The notes beneath the pieces are model-generated. The model saw only the letters and a list, made by a program, of their open reading frames with translations. It searched no databases and was not told the DNA's origin. From CADEFX01 sp050260355 (GTDB lineage: Bacteria > Pseudomonadota > Alphaproteobacteria > Rhizobiales > Hyphomicrobiaceae): a stretch of DNA of 64,000 nucleotides. The DNA lies in contig JBLNBZ010000137.1 of NCBI GenBank assembly GCA_050260355.1, positions 1 to 64,000 of the forward strand, read 5' to 3'. The position numbers and the translations under genes are program-made. Shown here one piece after another: positions 8,844 to 17,601 of this stretch; position 1 is the stretch's first letter, and every line of letters begins with the position of its first letter.

Positions 8844-9854
8844 GTGTCCACCCACCGCTTCGACACCTGGCTGAGACCCACCGATGCCGGTCTCTATTGC
8901 CTGCCCGGCAAGTTCCACATCGATCCGACCCGGGCGGCGGAGCGGGCCGTCATCACGCATGCCCATTCCGATCACGCCCGCCCGGGCCACCGCGCGGTCC
9001 TCGCCACCCCCGAGACGCTGGCCTTCATGCGCTTGCGCCTCGGCGCCGAAGCGGGGCAGTTGCAGCAGGCCGTGCCCCATGGTGAGAGGCTGCGCATCGG
9101 CGATGTCGACGTCACGTTGCGCCCTGCAGGCCACGTCCTCGGCAGCGCACAAGTCGTGCTCGACTACCGGGGCGTGCGCGCCATCATCTCGGGCGACTAC
9201 AAGCGCAGGTCCGATCCGACCTGCGCGCCGTTCGAGCTGGTGCCCTGCGATCTCTTCGTCACCGAGGCGACCTTCGGCCTGCCGGTCTTCCAGCATGGAC
9301 CGGACAGCGACGAGATCGCGCGTCTGCTCGCGTCGGTCGCTGCGTTTCCAGAGCGCACGCATCTCGTCGGCGTCTACAGCCTCGGCAAATGCCAGCGTCT
9401 GATCGCTCTGCTGCGCCGTGCTGGCTACGCCAAGCCGATCTGGCTGCATGGCGCGCTCGAGGCCGCTTGCGCGCTCTACGAGCAGCTCGGCGTTCCGCTC
9501 GGCCCCTTGCGCCCCGTCATCGAGGCGGAGTCCAAGCTCCCCGGCGAGATCGTGCTGTGCCCGCCATCGGCTCTCCAGGACCGCTGGTCGCGCCGCCTCA
9601 CCGATCCCGTCACCGCGCTCGCCTCGGGGTGGATGCGCGTGCGCGGCCGCGCGCGCCAGTACGGCGTGGAGCTGCCGCTCGTCATCTCCGACCACGTCGA
9701 CTGGCCCGAGCTCATCACCACCATCGAGGAGACCGGCGCCGGCGAGATCTGGGTCACGCACGGCCGCGAGGAGGCGCTCGTGCACCAGATCGGACGCATG
9801 GGCCGCATCGGCCGCGCGCTCGCCCTTGTCGGCCTCGAGGAAGACCTCGAATGA
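8844..9854 (+). CDS. Ligase-associated DNA exonuclease (metallo-beta-lactamase / beta-CASP type)
   Basis: 336 residues starting at GTG 8844. The metal motif HAHSDH (ITHAHSDHARPGH) and downstream PAGHVLGSAQV and ISGDYKR motifs identify an MBL-fold nuclease of the SNM1/Artemis-like group that is encoded next to ATP-dependent ligases in bacteria. It likely trims DNA ends or interstrand crosslinks before sealing. Its stop codon overlaps the ligase start (ATGA at 9851-9854), so the two are translationally coupled. In many genomes this pair is followed by an Lhr-like helicase and the PdeM phosphoesterase; neither is present here. Confidence 0.9.
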   Translation: MSTHRFDTWLRPTDAGLYCLPGKFHIDPTRAAERAVITHAHSDHARPGHRAVLATPETLAFMRLRLGAEAGQLQQAVPHGERLRIGDVDVTLRPAGHVLGSAQVVLDYRGVRAIISGDYKRRSDPTCAPFELVPCDLFVTEATFGLPVFQHGPDSDEIARLLASVAAFPERTHLVGVYSLGKCQRLIALLRRAGYAKPIWLHGALEAACALYEQLGVPLGPLRPVIEAESKLPGEIVLCPPSALQDRWSRRLTDPVTALASGWMRVRGRARQYGVELPLVISDHVDWPELITTIEETGAGEIWVTHGREEALVHQIGRMGRIGRALALVGLEEDLE

Positions 9855-11431
9855 AGCCCTTCGCCGAGCTCTTGGATCGCCTCGTCTACACGCCTCAGCG
9901 CAACGGCAAGCTCAAGCTGATGCAGGACTACTTCCGCGCCACGCCCGATCCCGATCGCGGCTACGCGCTGGCGGCGCTGACCGACGGTCTGCCGTTCTCG
10001 TTCCCCGTGCGCCGCACGATCATGAGCCTCATGGAGCGCAGGCTCGACCCCGAGCTGTTCCGCCTGTCGCGCGACTTCGTCGGCGATACGGCCGAGACAG
10101 TGGCCCTGATGTGGCCCGAGCCCCGCACGCCAGGCCCGCCTCTGCGCCTCGGCGACATCGTCGCCGAGCTCGAGCTGATGGACCGCAATGCGCTGGAGGA
10201 TCGGCTCGAGGCATGGCTCGACCGCCTCGACGCCACCAGCCGCTGGGCGCTGCTCAAGCTGCTGACGGGGGCGCTGCGCGTCGGTGTCTCCGCGCGTCTC
10301 GCCAAGACCGCCGTCGCAGGCATGGCCGACAAACCCGTCGCCGAGGTGGAGGAGATCTGGCACGGCATCGCGCCGCCCTACGTGCAGCTCTTCCGCTGGC
10401 TCGAAGGGCAGTCCGAGCGGCCCGACATCTCCGGCGCGCCGGTATTCCGCCCGCTCATGCTCTCCCACCCGCTCGAGGATACGGACTGGGAGGCCATCGA
10501 CCTCGACGAGTTTGCCGTCGAGTGGAAGTGGGACGGCATCCGCGTGCAGGTCGCCTCCGGCCACGGCAAGGTGCGGCTTTACTCGCGCGCCGGCGACGAC
10601 ATCTCGCGCGCGTTTCCCGATCTCGTTGATGCGTTCGCCTTCAACGCCGTGCTCGACGGCGAGCTGCTCGTCGTGCGCAACGGCGAGGTTGCGTCCTTCA
10701 ATGACCTGCAGCAGCGGCTCAACCGCAAGTCCGTGACGAAGCGCATGCTGGCGGACTTCCCCGCGCACATCCGCTTCTACGACGCGCTGGAGATCGACGG
10801 CGCCGACCTGCGCCCCTTGCCCTTCACCGAGCGCCGCGCGCATCTGGAAGCCTGGCACGCACGTGCCCGCCCGCCGCGCACCGACATCTCCGAGCTGCTG
10901 CGCCCCGGCAGCAAGCCCGCCCTCCTGCAGGTGTGGCAGGAGACGCGCGGCATGAGCATCGAGGGCCTGATGCTGAAGCGCCTGACGAGCCCCTACATCG
11001 CAGGCCGGCCGAAGGGCCACTGGTTCAAGTGGAAGCGCGCGGCCCTCACGCTCGACTGCGTGCTGATGTACGCGCAGCGCGGCTCCGGCAAGCGCTCGTC
11101 CTACTATTCCGACTACACATTCGGCGCCTGGACCACGCACCCGGACGGGACGACCGAGCTGGTGCCCGTCGGCAAAGCCTACTCGGGCTACACGGACGCG
11201 GAGCTGCTGGAGCTCGACCGCTGGATTCGCAACAACACGGTCGACCGCTTCGGTCCGGTGCGCGCCGTGACGCCGGCGCTGGTGCTGGAGGTCGCCTTCG
11301 ACGCGGTGCAGCGATCGACGCGCCACAAATCGGGCGTTGCCATGCGCTTTCCGCGCATCAATCGCATCCGCTGGGACAAACCCGCCGCCGAGGCGGACCG
11401 CCTCGAGACGCTGGTCGGGTTGATGGGGTAG
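9851..11431 (+). CDS. ATP-dependent DNA ligase
   Basis: 526 residues, the usual length for the bacterial ligase with an N-terminal DNA-binding domain, adenylation domain and OB-fold. The nucleotidyl-transfer motif I is EWKWDGIR with the adenylated Lys226. Motifs III (RFYDALEIDG), IV (SIEGLMLKR) and V (WFKWKR) follow in order. The enzyme seals nicks using ATP and, with the coupled exonuclease, probably forms a repair unit separate from the replicative NAD-dependent LigA. ATG 9851 overlaps the upstream stop; no earlier start is plausible because the frame upstream runs through the exonuclease gene. Confidence 0.92.
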   Translation: MKPFAELLDRLVYTPQRNGKLKLMQDYFRATPDPDRGYALAALTDGLPFSFPVRRTIMSLMERRLDPELFRLSRDFVGDTAETVALMWPEPRTPGPPLRLGDIVAELELMDRNALEDRLEAWLDRLDATSRWALLKLLTGALRVGVSARLAKTAVAGMADKPVAEVEEIWHGIAPPYVQLFRWLEGQSERPDISGAPVFRPLMLSHPLEDTDWEAIDLDEFAVEWKWDGIRVQVASGHGKVRLYSRAGDDISRAFPDLVDAFAFNAVLDGELLVVRNGEVASFNDLQQRLNRKSVTKRMLADFPAHIRFYDALEIDGADLRPLPFTERRAHLEAWHARARPPRTDISELLRPGSKPALLQVWQETRGMSIEGLMLKRLTSPYIAGRPKGHWFKWKRAALTLDCVLMYAQRGSGKRSSYYSDYTFGAWTTHPDGTTELVPVGKAYSGYTDAELLELDRWIRNNTVDRFGPVRAVTPALVLEVAFDAVQRSTRHKSGVAMRFPRINRIRWDKPAAEADRLETLVGLMG

Positions 11432-11469
11432 AGGGCTGTTGCGCCAGCCCCCGCCACCCGCAGCGACCC

Positions 11470-11850
11470 CTACGCCCGCGTCCGCATGGCCGATATCGCC
11501 ACCACGGCGAACACCAGGAACGACACCGCGTAGGCCGTCGACGACACGGCGGGCACCATCTCGTACTCGGTCCGGCCCGAGTAGACCAGCCACAGCCCAA
11601 CCACGAGCGCCAGGAACGAGATCTGCGCCAGCCAGAAGTGAACCTGCGATAGAAGTCGCGGCACGGCGTGCGCGTAGGCCGAGTAGAACAGGCCGAACAC
11701 GGCGAAGCTCAGCCAGCCGACGACCATGATGTGCGCGTGCGTGGGCATCTGGCCGTGGTCATGGCTCATGCCCATGTGCAGGCCGAGCAGCATTCCGAGC
11801 ACGCCGTAGACGAGCGCCGAGGTGAAAAACGCCTTTCCCAGGCCTTGCAT
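11470..11850 (-). CDS. Small heme-copper-oxidase-like membrane protein
   Basis: 126 residues with four predicted membrane helices. The motif MPTHAHIMVVGWLSFAVFG resembles a helix of subunit I of cbb3-type oxidases and nitric oxide reductases, with His residues (GMSHDHGQMPTHAH) at a helix entrance. It is far too short to be a complete oxidase subunit (about 450 residues), yet the frame is clean, so this looks like one of the stand-alone short relatives. Start ATG 11850 has a GGGGGGA run just upstream. Function unknown; haem or copper binding is an inference from the His cluster. Confidence 0.65.
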   Translation of the reverse strand: MQGLGKAFFTSALVYGVLGMLLGLHMGMSHDHGQMPTHAHIMVVGWLSFAVFGLFYSAYAHAVPRLLSQVHFWLAQISFLALVVGLWLVYSGRTEYEMVPAVSSTAYAVSFLVFAVVAISAMRTRA

Positions 11851-11942
11851 GAGTCCCCCCCCAATCTGGTCTGCCGCCGCGACAAAGCTCGCCGGGCCAC
11901 TCTCCACTACAGTCGCCCGCGGTGCGGCACAAGGCGCCTCGC

Positions 11943-12130
11943 TCATGCCCGCCCGCTCGGTGCAGGCCGTAAGTGCGGCCGTCGGATACGACGATGCGGC
12001 CTTCTTCAGGGACGTGTTCAAACGCTGCACCGGAATGACCCCTGGCGAGTACCGGGAAAACTTCACTGGTGTCAGCGGCGCGCACCCGCATGCGGCTATG
12101 AAGCGAAGGGTCGCAGGCCGCGGGGCCTAG
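11943..12130 (+). pseudogene. C-terminal remnant of an AraC-family regulator
   Basis: The translated segment SVQAVSAAVGYDDAAFF, followed by RDVFKRCTGMTPGEYREN, is the last helix-turn-helix of an AraC/XylS-type regulator (GlxA-like subgroup). A complete protein would need more than 200 residues upstream, but upstream DNA belongs to the start of the divergent membrane-protein gene. The remaining piece therefore looks like a gene fragment left after a deletion. It is not preceded by a good ribosome site. The frame runs on for about 20 non-family residues to a TAG at 12128. Confidence 0.6.
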
Positions 12131-12258
12131 CGGGCAAGGGTGCGGCTCACCAGAATCTGCCTGCGGCGGCTCCCCTTTTACGCCATTTTCCGCCACCCAT
12201 ATTCGCCCTGACCCGACAGCCCACCCCATCGGGCTTCGATCAAGTGTCCGCGAGGATC

Positions 12259-12831
12259 ATGTTGCGCGTATTCCTCACCACCCGCCGGCGGGTGCTTCCG
12301 CTGGCCGCCCTTGTGGCGCTGCCCATGCTCCACGCCGCACTGCCGGCCGCTGCGGGCGAGCACCGCTACATCGCCTACACGACAGGCTACGCCAGCCTCG
12401 ACAACACGCCACCGGGCGCGACCACCGTCGCGCTTGCCGGGCGATCGGGCCATGCCGGCGGCAGCGGCACGTTCGAGGACCCCATCACCCTTGCCGTGGG
12501 CCATTCGATCATCGGCGGCGTGGATATCGGCGACTTCCGCTACGGCACCAAATGGTACATCCCGAATCTGCGCAAATACTTCGTCGCCAAGGACAGCTGC
12601 GGGGACGGCGCCGCGCCGCAGTATGGTCCCTGCCACAGCGGCTACCAGGGTCACGTGTGGCTCGACCTCTACGTCGGCGCCTCGCTCGACGGCGGCGTGC
12701 GCGCGTGCGAGGAGCGCATCACGGGCCTGCACGTCGTCATCCAAAATCCCGCGCCGGACTATGCGGTCGATCCCGGGCCGATCTTCGACGGCGGCTGCCG
12801 GCAGTTCGGCGACATGATCGTGATGCGATAG
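12259..12831 (+). CDS. Exported protein, possibly with a double-psi beta-barrel
   Basis: 190 residues. Signal peptide: MLRVFLTTRRR, then a hydrophobic stretch ending PAAAGE near residue 34. The mature part contains TFEDPITLAVGHSIIGG, YIPNLRKYFVAKDSCGDG and HVWLDLYVG, which recall the cysteine-containing barwin/expansin-like (double-psi barrel) folds seen in secreted wall-active proteins. Four or more cysteines (KDSCGDG, YGPCHSG, VRACEER, GGCRQFG) suggest periplasmic disulfides. ATG 12259 has a weak AGGA upstream. Exact family not certain. Confidence 0.65.
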   Translation: MLRVFLTTRRRVLPLAALVALPMLHAALPAAAGEHRYIAYTTGYASLDNTPPGATTVALAGRSGHAGGSGTFEDPITLAVGHSIIGGVDIGDFRYGTKWYIPNLRKYFVAKDSCGDGAAPQYGPCHSGYQGHVWLDLYVGASLDGGVRACEERITGLHVVIQNPAPDYAVDPGPIFDGGCRQFGDMIVMR

Positions 12832-12874
12832 CGCGGCGCGCGGCGCAATGGTCACGCCGCAGGCAGGTGCTCAA

Positions 12875-13450
12875 TCACCCCGTCGTATACCGCCGCCACG
12901 TGACGGTGACCTTCGTCCCGATCGGCACGCGCGGATAGAGATCCAGCACATCCTCATTGTACATGCGGATGCAACCCTTTGAGACGGCCGTGCCGATGGT
13001 CCAAGGCGCGTCGGTGCCGTGGATGCGATACATGCTGGCGCCCAGATACAGCGCGCGCACGCCGAGCGGGTTCAGCGGATGTCCGCCCGGCAGATGCACC
13101 GGCAGGCGCGGGTTCTCGCGCCGCATCTCCGCAGTCGGTGTCCAGCCCGGATTGACGCGCTTGTCGGAGACCGTCGTCACGCCCTGCCATCGGCTCTGCT
13201 CGCGCGGCACGGCGATCGGATAGCTGATGGCCTCGCCGCGCCTGTGCACCCAGTAGAGCTTGCGATCGCCGAAGCTGACGATGATCTGGCCAGGCTGCAC
13301 GCTTCCGGGGAACGACACGACCTCTCGCGAGCCGCCGCCCCACAGGAACGACAGGAATCCTTGAGCGCTGGCCTGTGGGACCGCAACCAATTGTGGGCCG
13401 ATCAACGCAAGTCCGCACACGAGCAGCGCGCATTTCCAGTCGCGTTTCAT
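12875..13450 (-). CDS. L,D-transpeptidase (YkuD family)
   Basis: 191 residues with an N-terminal signal peptide (CALLVCGLALIGPQL, cleavage near ASAQG). The YkuD domain spans about residues 60-190 and has the catalytic signature HGTDAPWTIG followed by AVSKGCIRMYNEDVLDLY, with the nucleophilic cysteine in SKGCIRM. These periplasmic enzymes make 3-3 peptidoglycan cross-links or attach outer-membrane proteins to peptidoglycan. Start ATG 13450 is chosen since the longer frame adds about 40 residues before a normal signal peptide. The gene converges on the upstream exported protein. Confidence 0.92.
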   Translation of the reverse strand: MKRDWKCALLVCGLALIGPQLVAVPQASAQGFLSFLWGGGSREVVSFPGSVQPGQIIVSFGDRKLYWVHRRGEAISYPIAVPREQSRWQGVTTVSDKRVNPGWTPTAEMRRENPRLPVHLPGGHPLNPLGVRALYLGASMYRIHGTDAPWTIGTAVSKGCIRMYNEDVLDLYPRVPIGTKVTVTWRRYTTG

Positions 13451-13629
13451 GGCTTCCCCCTCGGCTGGTTCTTGAAGGCCGCAAGCTTCGCCTCGCGACT
13501 CCGAAAGCAGAAAAGTGGCGCGAGCTTGATGGCCGACTCGAAGATACGCGGAAAGGTTAAGAAAGCCGTGCATGGCCGCGGGTGCGGACAGGTCCGTGGC
13601 GGTTCGGCGACTCTGGGGCGGGCGCCGTC

Positions 13630-14253
13630 TCAGCGCCGGGTGGCTGCGTCGTAGGCGTCAACCGCTGCCTTGGCGCGCTCGGCGATGCCCGCCAACGTCG
13701 CGCCGGGCTTGTAGAGGTAGCTGCCAAGGCCGAAGCCGGCGCAGCCCGCGGCCAGAAAGTCAGCGAAGGTTTCGGGATTGGCGCCGCCGACAGCGTAAAG
13801 CGGCATCTCGGGCGGCAGCACGGCCTTCATCGCCTTTATTCCGGCAACGCCCAGCACTTCGGCGGGGAAGAATTTCAGGCCGTGCGCGCCGGCGCGGATG
13901 GCGCGGAACGCCTCAGTCGGCGTGAACACACCGGGATAGGAGCGCAGGCCGCGGGCGAGCGTCCGCGCAATGACAGCCTCGTTGCAGTCGGGCGACACGA
14001 CGAAGCTGCCGCCCGCCTCGGCCACCGCATCGACCTCGTCCGGGCTCAGCACGGTGCCTGCGCCGATCGACGCCCTGCCCCGAAGTGCCGCCGCAGCCGC
14101 GCGGATCGAGTCGACCGGGCGCGGCGAGTTGAGCGGTACCTCGATCATGGCGATGCCGGCCTTCGCCAGCGTCTCGCAGACGGCGACGGCCTCGTCGGGG
14201 GTGATGCCGCGCAGGATCGCGATCAGGTGTCGTGGCTCTGTTGTCATCGCCAT
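13630..14253 (-). CDS. dgoA: 2-dehydro-3-deoxy-6-phosphogalactonate aldolase
   Basis: 207 residues, a class I aldolase of the KDPG/KDPGal family. The Glu in IEVPLNSP and the Schiff-base lysine in GLKFFPAEVLG are present. LIAILRGITPDEA at the start and GFGLGSYLYKPG near the end are typical of the DgoA branch. It splits KDPGal to pyruvate and glyceraldehyde-3-phosphate in the De Ley-Doudoroff galactose/galactonate pathway. It lies 19 bases downstream of the kinase that makes its substrate, so the two form an operon. A second paralogue of the KDPG type is 4 kb away. Confidence 0.9.
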   Translation of the reverse strand: MAMTTEPRHLIAILRGITPDEAVAVCETLAKAGIAMIEVPLNSPRPVDSIRAAAAALRGRASIGAGTVLSPDEVDAVAEAGGSFVVSPDCNEAVIARTLARGLRSYPGVFTPTEAFRAIRAGAHGLKFFPAEVLGVAGIKAMKAVLPPEMPLYAVGGANPETFADFLAAGCAGFGLGSYLYKPGATLAGIAERAKAAVDAYDAATRR

Positions 14254-14272
14254 ATCTCTGCGGCGCTCCCCT

Positions 14273-15193
14273 TCATCCTTGCTGTCTCGCGGCCTTCAGC
14301 CCGGCGAGGGTCGCCTCAGTGCCGTCCATGATCAGCGTTTTGACGCCGATCATCGCCACACCCTTGGCATAAAGTCCGGCCAGCGCGGCATCGCCGACGA
14401 GGGCAATCTCGCCGGCCCCCACCCAGTCGCGGTGCGCGCCGATCTCGGAGCCGATGAGCAGCCCCGAGAGGAAGCCGGCGCACCACGCCGATGTCCGTCC
14501 AGATAGAAGCGAGCCCGCACGAACCTTGAACAGCATAGCCGACAGCTTCTGCGGCGCCTCGATCCCGGCAGCAAGGCCGGCGTCGCCCCCTTCCTCGCGG
14601 TCGGGTCCGTGCATCGGTCCGCTGAAGGAATGGCGCAGCACCGAATGCGTGCGCAAGAGCTCGAAAAGCTCGCCCGTCATCGCCGTGGCGAAGCGCTCCA
14701 CGCGCCGGCCAGCGAGCCGAACCCACTTGGAATGCGTCCCGGGCATGCAGACGACACCGTCGAACCCGGGTCGCAGCGTCGTCAGGCCCAGAAGCTGCGT
14801 CTCCTCTCCCCGCATCACGTCTTCCGCGCCGGCAAGCCTTTGGCACACGCCAGGAAGAATGCGTGGTGAGAGGCGCGCGCCGGGCATTGCGGGAGCGACG
14901 GCGCCTGCGGCCAGAGCGCCGAGATCGGCCGGCGCATCGAGATAGGGCGCCTCGATCCAGCCCTGCCTTGCGCCGGCCATGCCGCAGATCAGCGTGTCGA
15001 TCCGCGGGCCTGTCGCGGCCAGGTCATCCGCGACGAGGCTGCTCAGGACCTGCGCATACGCGTTGGGGGTGAGCCGGCTCATGCCCTGGTCGGACGTGCG
15101 TTGGAACAGCACGTCCCCGCGCGGCCCGATGCCCCACGCGCGCAGGTTGGACGTCCCCCAGTCGACAGCGATCCATTCGGCTTCGGCAGTCAC
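14273..15193 (-). CDS. dgoK: 2-dehydro-3-deoxygalactonokinase
   Basis: 306 residues from a GTG start. The N-terminal phosphate-binding motif is IAVDWGTSNLRAWGI, and CMPGTHSKWVRL plus FATAMTGELFELL follow, all characteristic of DgoK. The enzyme phosphorylates 2-keto-3-deoxygalactonate with ATP to feed the aldolase encoded directly downstream. No galactonate dehydratase or transporter is adjacent, so upper steps must be encoded elsewhere. The 66 bases between this start and the CitE-type gene stop leave little room for its own promoter. Confidence 0.92.
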   Translation of the reverse strand: MTAEAEWIAVDWGTSNLRAWGIGPRGDVLFQRTSDQGMSRLTPNAYAQVLSSLVADDLAATGPRIDTLICGMAGARQGWIEAPYLDAPADLGALAAGAVAPAMPGARLSPRILPGVCQRLAGAEDVMRGEETQLLGLTTLRPGFDGVVCMPGTHSKWVRLAGRRVERFATAMTGELFELLRTHSVLRHSFSGPMHGPDREEGGDAGLAAGIEAPQKLSAMLFKVRAGSLLSGRTSAWCAGFLSGLLIGSEIGAHRDWVGAGEIALVGDAALAGLYAKGVAMIGVKTLIMDGTEATLAGLKAARQQG

Positions 15194-15259
15194 TCTGGCC
15201 TCGCAGACTTCCGCGACGCAGCGCCGGCAGGCGCCGACCGAAGGTGCTTCGGCAGCCCG

Positions 15260-16141
15260 CTAGGCTACCCCCGCCGCCTTCGCCCGAGCCATCACCTTCT
15301 CCGCCAGCTTCAGATGCGGCCGGTCGAGCATGCGTCCGTTGAGGCTCGCCACGCCCGCCTCGGGATTGCCGGCGAACGCGCCGATCACCGCCTGCGCATG
15401 TGCGATCTCATCGGCGCTCGGCGTGAACGTCTCGTTGATGGCCGCCACCTGATCGGGATGGATGGCGATCTTGCCCGTGAACCCGTCGCGCGCCGCCTCG
15501 CGCGCCTCCTGTCGCAGGCCCGCGTCGTTGCGGAAATCGACGAACACGCTGTCGATCGGCTGCACGCCGGCGGCCACGCACGTCATCAGGCACAGATCGC
15601 GCACCAGCCGGTAGGGCGAGGTCAGGGCGCCGTCCGCGCCGCGGCTCGAGAGTGAGCCGACGACAGCGGACAGGTCCTCAGCGCCCCACGTCATGCCGAC
15701 CACGCGCGAGCTCGCGCCGATGTACGTGGGCAGCCGCAGCACCGAAACTGCCGTCTCCGTCACGATCGGCAGGATGCGCGTCGCGCCGCGCTCGAGCCCT
15801 GCGCGCTCCTCGTGATGTCCGAGCGCGATCGACAGCCGGTGGACGTCCTCGCCCGAGTCGGGCTTCGGCTGCATGATGCCGTCGGGTCCGGCCGGCATGA
15901 CGCCGGCAAGGTCCGCCTCCGCATCCGCGCTGTCGAGCGGATTGATGCGCACATAGAGGCGCGGGCGCCCGGAAGCAGGGGCGTTCGCCTTGATGAACTC
16001 GGCCGCCATGGCGCGCGCCTGCGGACGCCGCGCAGGGGCTACCGAGTCCTCCAGATCGAGGATCAGCACGTCGGCGCCGGCCGACAGCGCCTTGGCGAGC
16101 TTGCGCTCGCTGTCGGCCGGAACGAACAGGTACGAGCGCAT
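15260..16141 (-). CDS. CitE-like CoA ester lyase (HpcH/HpaI family)
   Basis: 293 residues. MRSYLFVPADSERKLAKAL, ILDLEDSVAPARRPQAR, LYVRINPLDS and GMTWGAEDLSAVVGS are the CitE/malyl-CoA lyase hallmarks, including the Arg and acidic metal-binding residues. Family members cleave citramalyl-CoA, malyl-CoA or related 3-hydroxyacyl-CoA into acetyl-CoA plus an oxoacid. ATG 16141 has GAGG upstream and lies eight bases after the stop of the MaoC-type hydratase, so the two are one transcription unit. The pair suggests hydration of an unsaturated CoA ester followed by cleavage, such as itaconyl- or mesaconyl-CoA. The exact substrate is an inference. Confidence 0.85.
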   Translation of the reverse strand: MRSYLFVPADSERKLAKALSAGADVLILDLEDSVAPARRPQARAMAAEFIKANAPASGRPRLYVRINPLDSADAEADLAGVMPAGPDGIMQPKPDSGEDVHRLSIALGHHEERAGLERGATRILPIVTETAVSVLRLPTYIGASSRVVGMTWGAEDLSAVVGSLSSRGADGALTSPYRLVRDLCLMTCVAAGVQPIDSVFVDFRNDAGLRQEAREAARDGFTGKIAIHPDQVAAINETFTPSADEIAHAQAVIGAFAGNPEAGVASLNGRMLDRPHLKLAEKVMARAKAAGVA

Positions 16142-16149
16142 AAGGAACC

Positions 16150-16614
16150 TCAGTTCGTAGGCTTGGTGGGCTTGGTGCGCATGAAGCCCTGACGCAGACA
16201 TTCCGCCACGAGCTCGTCGCGCTGGTTGAACGCACGGTGCCGGAACACGACGATGCCGGCATCGGGGCGCGAGCGGCTCTTGCGTTTCGACACGATCTCA
16301 GTCGTCGCATGAAGCGTATCACCATGGAAGACCGGCTTGGGGAACTTCACGTCGGTCATCCCGAGGTTGCCGATCGTCGTGCCGATGGTCGTGTCGTTGA
16401 CCGAGATGCCGATCATCAGGCCGAGCGTGAAGATGCTGTTGACCAGTGGCCGCCCCCATTCCGAGGCCGCCGCGAAGTGATGGTCGATGTGCAACGGCTG
16501 TGGGTTGTGCGTCAGGCAGGAGAAGAGTGTGTTGTCCATCTCGGTCACTGTCCGCCGGATCGGATGCTCGATCACGTGCCCGACCTTAAGCTCCTCGAAA
16601 TAGAGACCCTGCAT
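16150..16614 (-). CDS. MaoC-family acyl-CoA hydratase
   Basis: 154 residues, a single hot-dog domain. The start (MQGLYFEELKVGHVIEHP) and the catalytic segment HNPQPLHIDHHFAAASEWG, with Asp/His dyad, are typical of MaoC (R)-hydratases. Members add water to enoyl-CoA substrates. ATG 16614 is preceded by GGAGG at the right distance; the longer frame upstream is non-family sequence. The stop lies eight bases before the CitE-like gene. Similar pairs act in itaconate degradation (itaconyl-CoA hydratase with citramalyl-CoA lyase), but no CoA-transferase is nearby. Confidence 0.85.
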   Translation of the reverse strand: MQGLYFEELKVGHVIEHPIRRTVTEMDNTLFSCLTHNPQPLHIDHHFAAASEWGRPLVNSIFTLGLMIGISVNDTTIGTTIGNLGMTDVKFPKPVFHGDTLHATTEIVSKRKSRSRPDAGIVVFRHRAFNQRDELVAECLRQGFMRTKPTKPTN

Positions 16615-16754
16615 CCAAAACCTCCGGGAATAGTAGTACCGCCCACGCGCCGGTGCAGGGTTTTGCTCTGGCGCTGCGCACTTGGCAAGCGTCGCGTAAG
16701 AGGCTGCTTCGTATACGGACCACGCACGCTGGCCGTGGCTGCAGCCGGGTTCCC

Positions 16755-17537
16755 CTAGTAGCGGAACTGCTCGGACAGGATGCGCTCGTCGAGGCTGTGA
16801 TCGGGGTCGAACATCATGTAGAGGTTGACCTCGCGCGCCTCGGCCACTTGCACACACAGCACGCCGCGCGTCTCGACATTATCGGCGACCGCGCTCACAG
16901 GGCGCTTGTCCGGCTCCAGCACGTCGATCTTGATCGCCGCCCGATTGGGCAGCAGGGCCCCGCGCCAGCGCCGCGGCCTGAACGCGCTGATCGGGGTGAG
17001 GGCGAGCAGCGACGCATTGATCGGCAGAATGGGCCCGTAAGCGGAGAGGTTGTAAGCCGTCGAGCCGGCCGGCGTCGCCACCAGCACGCCGTCGCAGGCA
17101 AGCTCCTCGAGCCGCACGTGCCCGTCGACCGAGATCCTGAGCTTGGCTGCCTGGTGCGTTTCGCGGAACAGCGACACTTCGTTGATGGCGAGGTGCTCGT
17201 GGCGCTTGCCGTGGCGGTCGTCGGCGCACATCGACAGCGGGTGGATGCAACTGACCTCCGCACGCTCCAGGCGCCCGATCAGGTCATCCTCACGGAACTC
17301 GTTCATCAGGAACCCAACCGAGCCCCGATGCATTCCGTAGATCGGAATATGATCGTGCATGACGCGGTGCAGCGTCTGCAGCATTAGTCCGTCGCCGCCG
17401 AGCGCGACAATGGCGTCAGCCGACTTGAGCTCGGCGTTGCCGTACCGTGCCACTAGCCGCGCCAGCGCATCGCGTGCTTCCGGCACCTCGCTGGCGACGA
17501 ACGCAATCCGCTCGAACTTACCCGGTTTCTTTGCCAT
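16755..17537 (-). CDS. nadK: NAD kinase
   Basis: 260 residues, the short alphaproteobacterial form. The ATP/polyphosphate-binding GGDG is in VALGGDGLMLQTL, and LVATPAGSTAYNLSAYGPI is the NAD-binding signature, followed by LPINASLLALTPI. It phosphorylates NAD to NADP and so sets NADPH supply. ATG 17537. It is transcribed divergently from cutA, with only 64 bases between the two starts, so promoters overlap. Confidence 0.95.
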   Translation of the reverse strand: MAKKPGKFERIAFVASEVPEARDALARLVARYGNAELKSADAIVALGGDGLMLQTLHRVMHDHIPIYGMHRGSVGFLMNEFREDDLIGRLERAEVSCIHPLSMCADDRHGKRHEHLAINEVSLFRETHQAAKLRISVDGHVRLEELACDGVLVATPAGSTAYNLSAYGPILPINASLLALTPISAFRPRRWRGALLPNRAAIKIDVLEPDKRPVSAVADNVETRGVLCVQVAEAREVNLYMMFDPDHSLDERILSEQFRY

Positions 17538-17601
17538 GCTGGGTGTGTGACCTGCCTAGGCGGCCCGCGGGCCGCCGCAGACGAATGGAAGGCTGGCGCA
17601 A

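Noticed and set aside
9476..11593. 705-codon minus-strand frame opposite the exonuclease and ligase
   Set aside because: The ligase motifs on the plus strand are unambiguous and the antisense translation has no recognisable domain.
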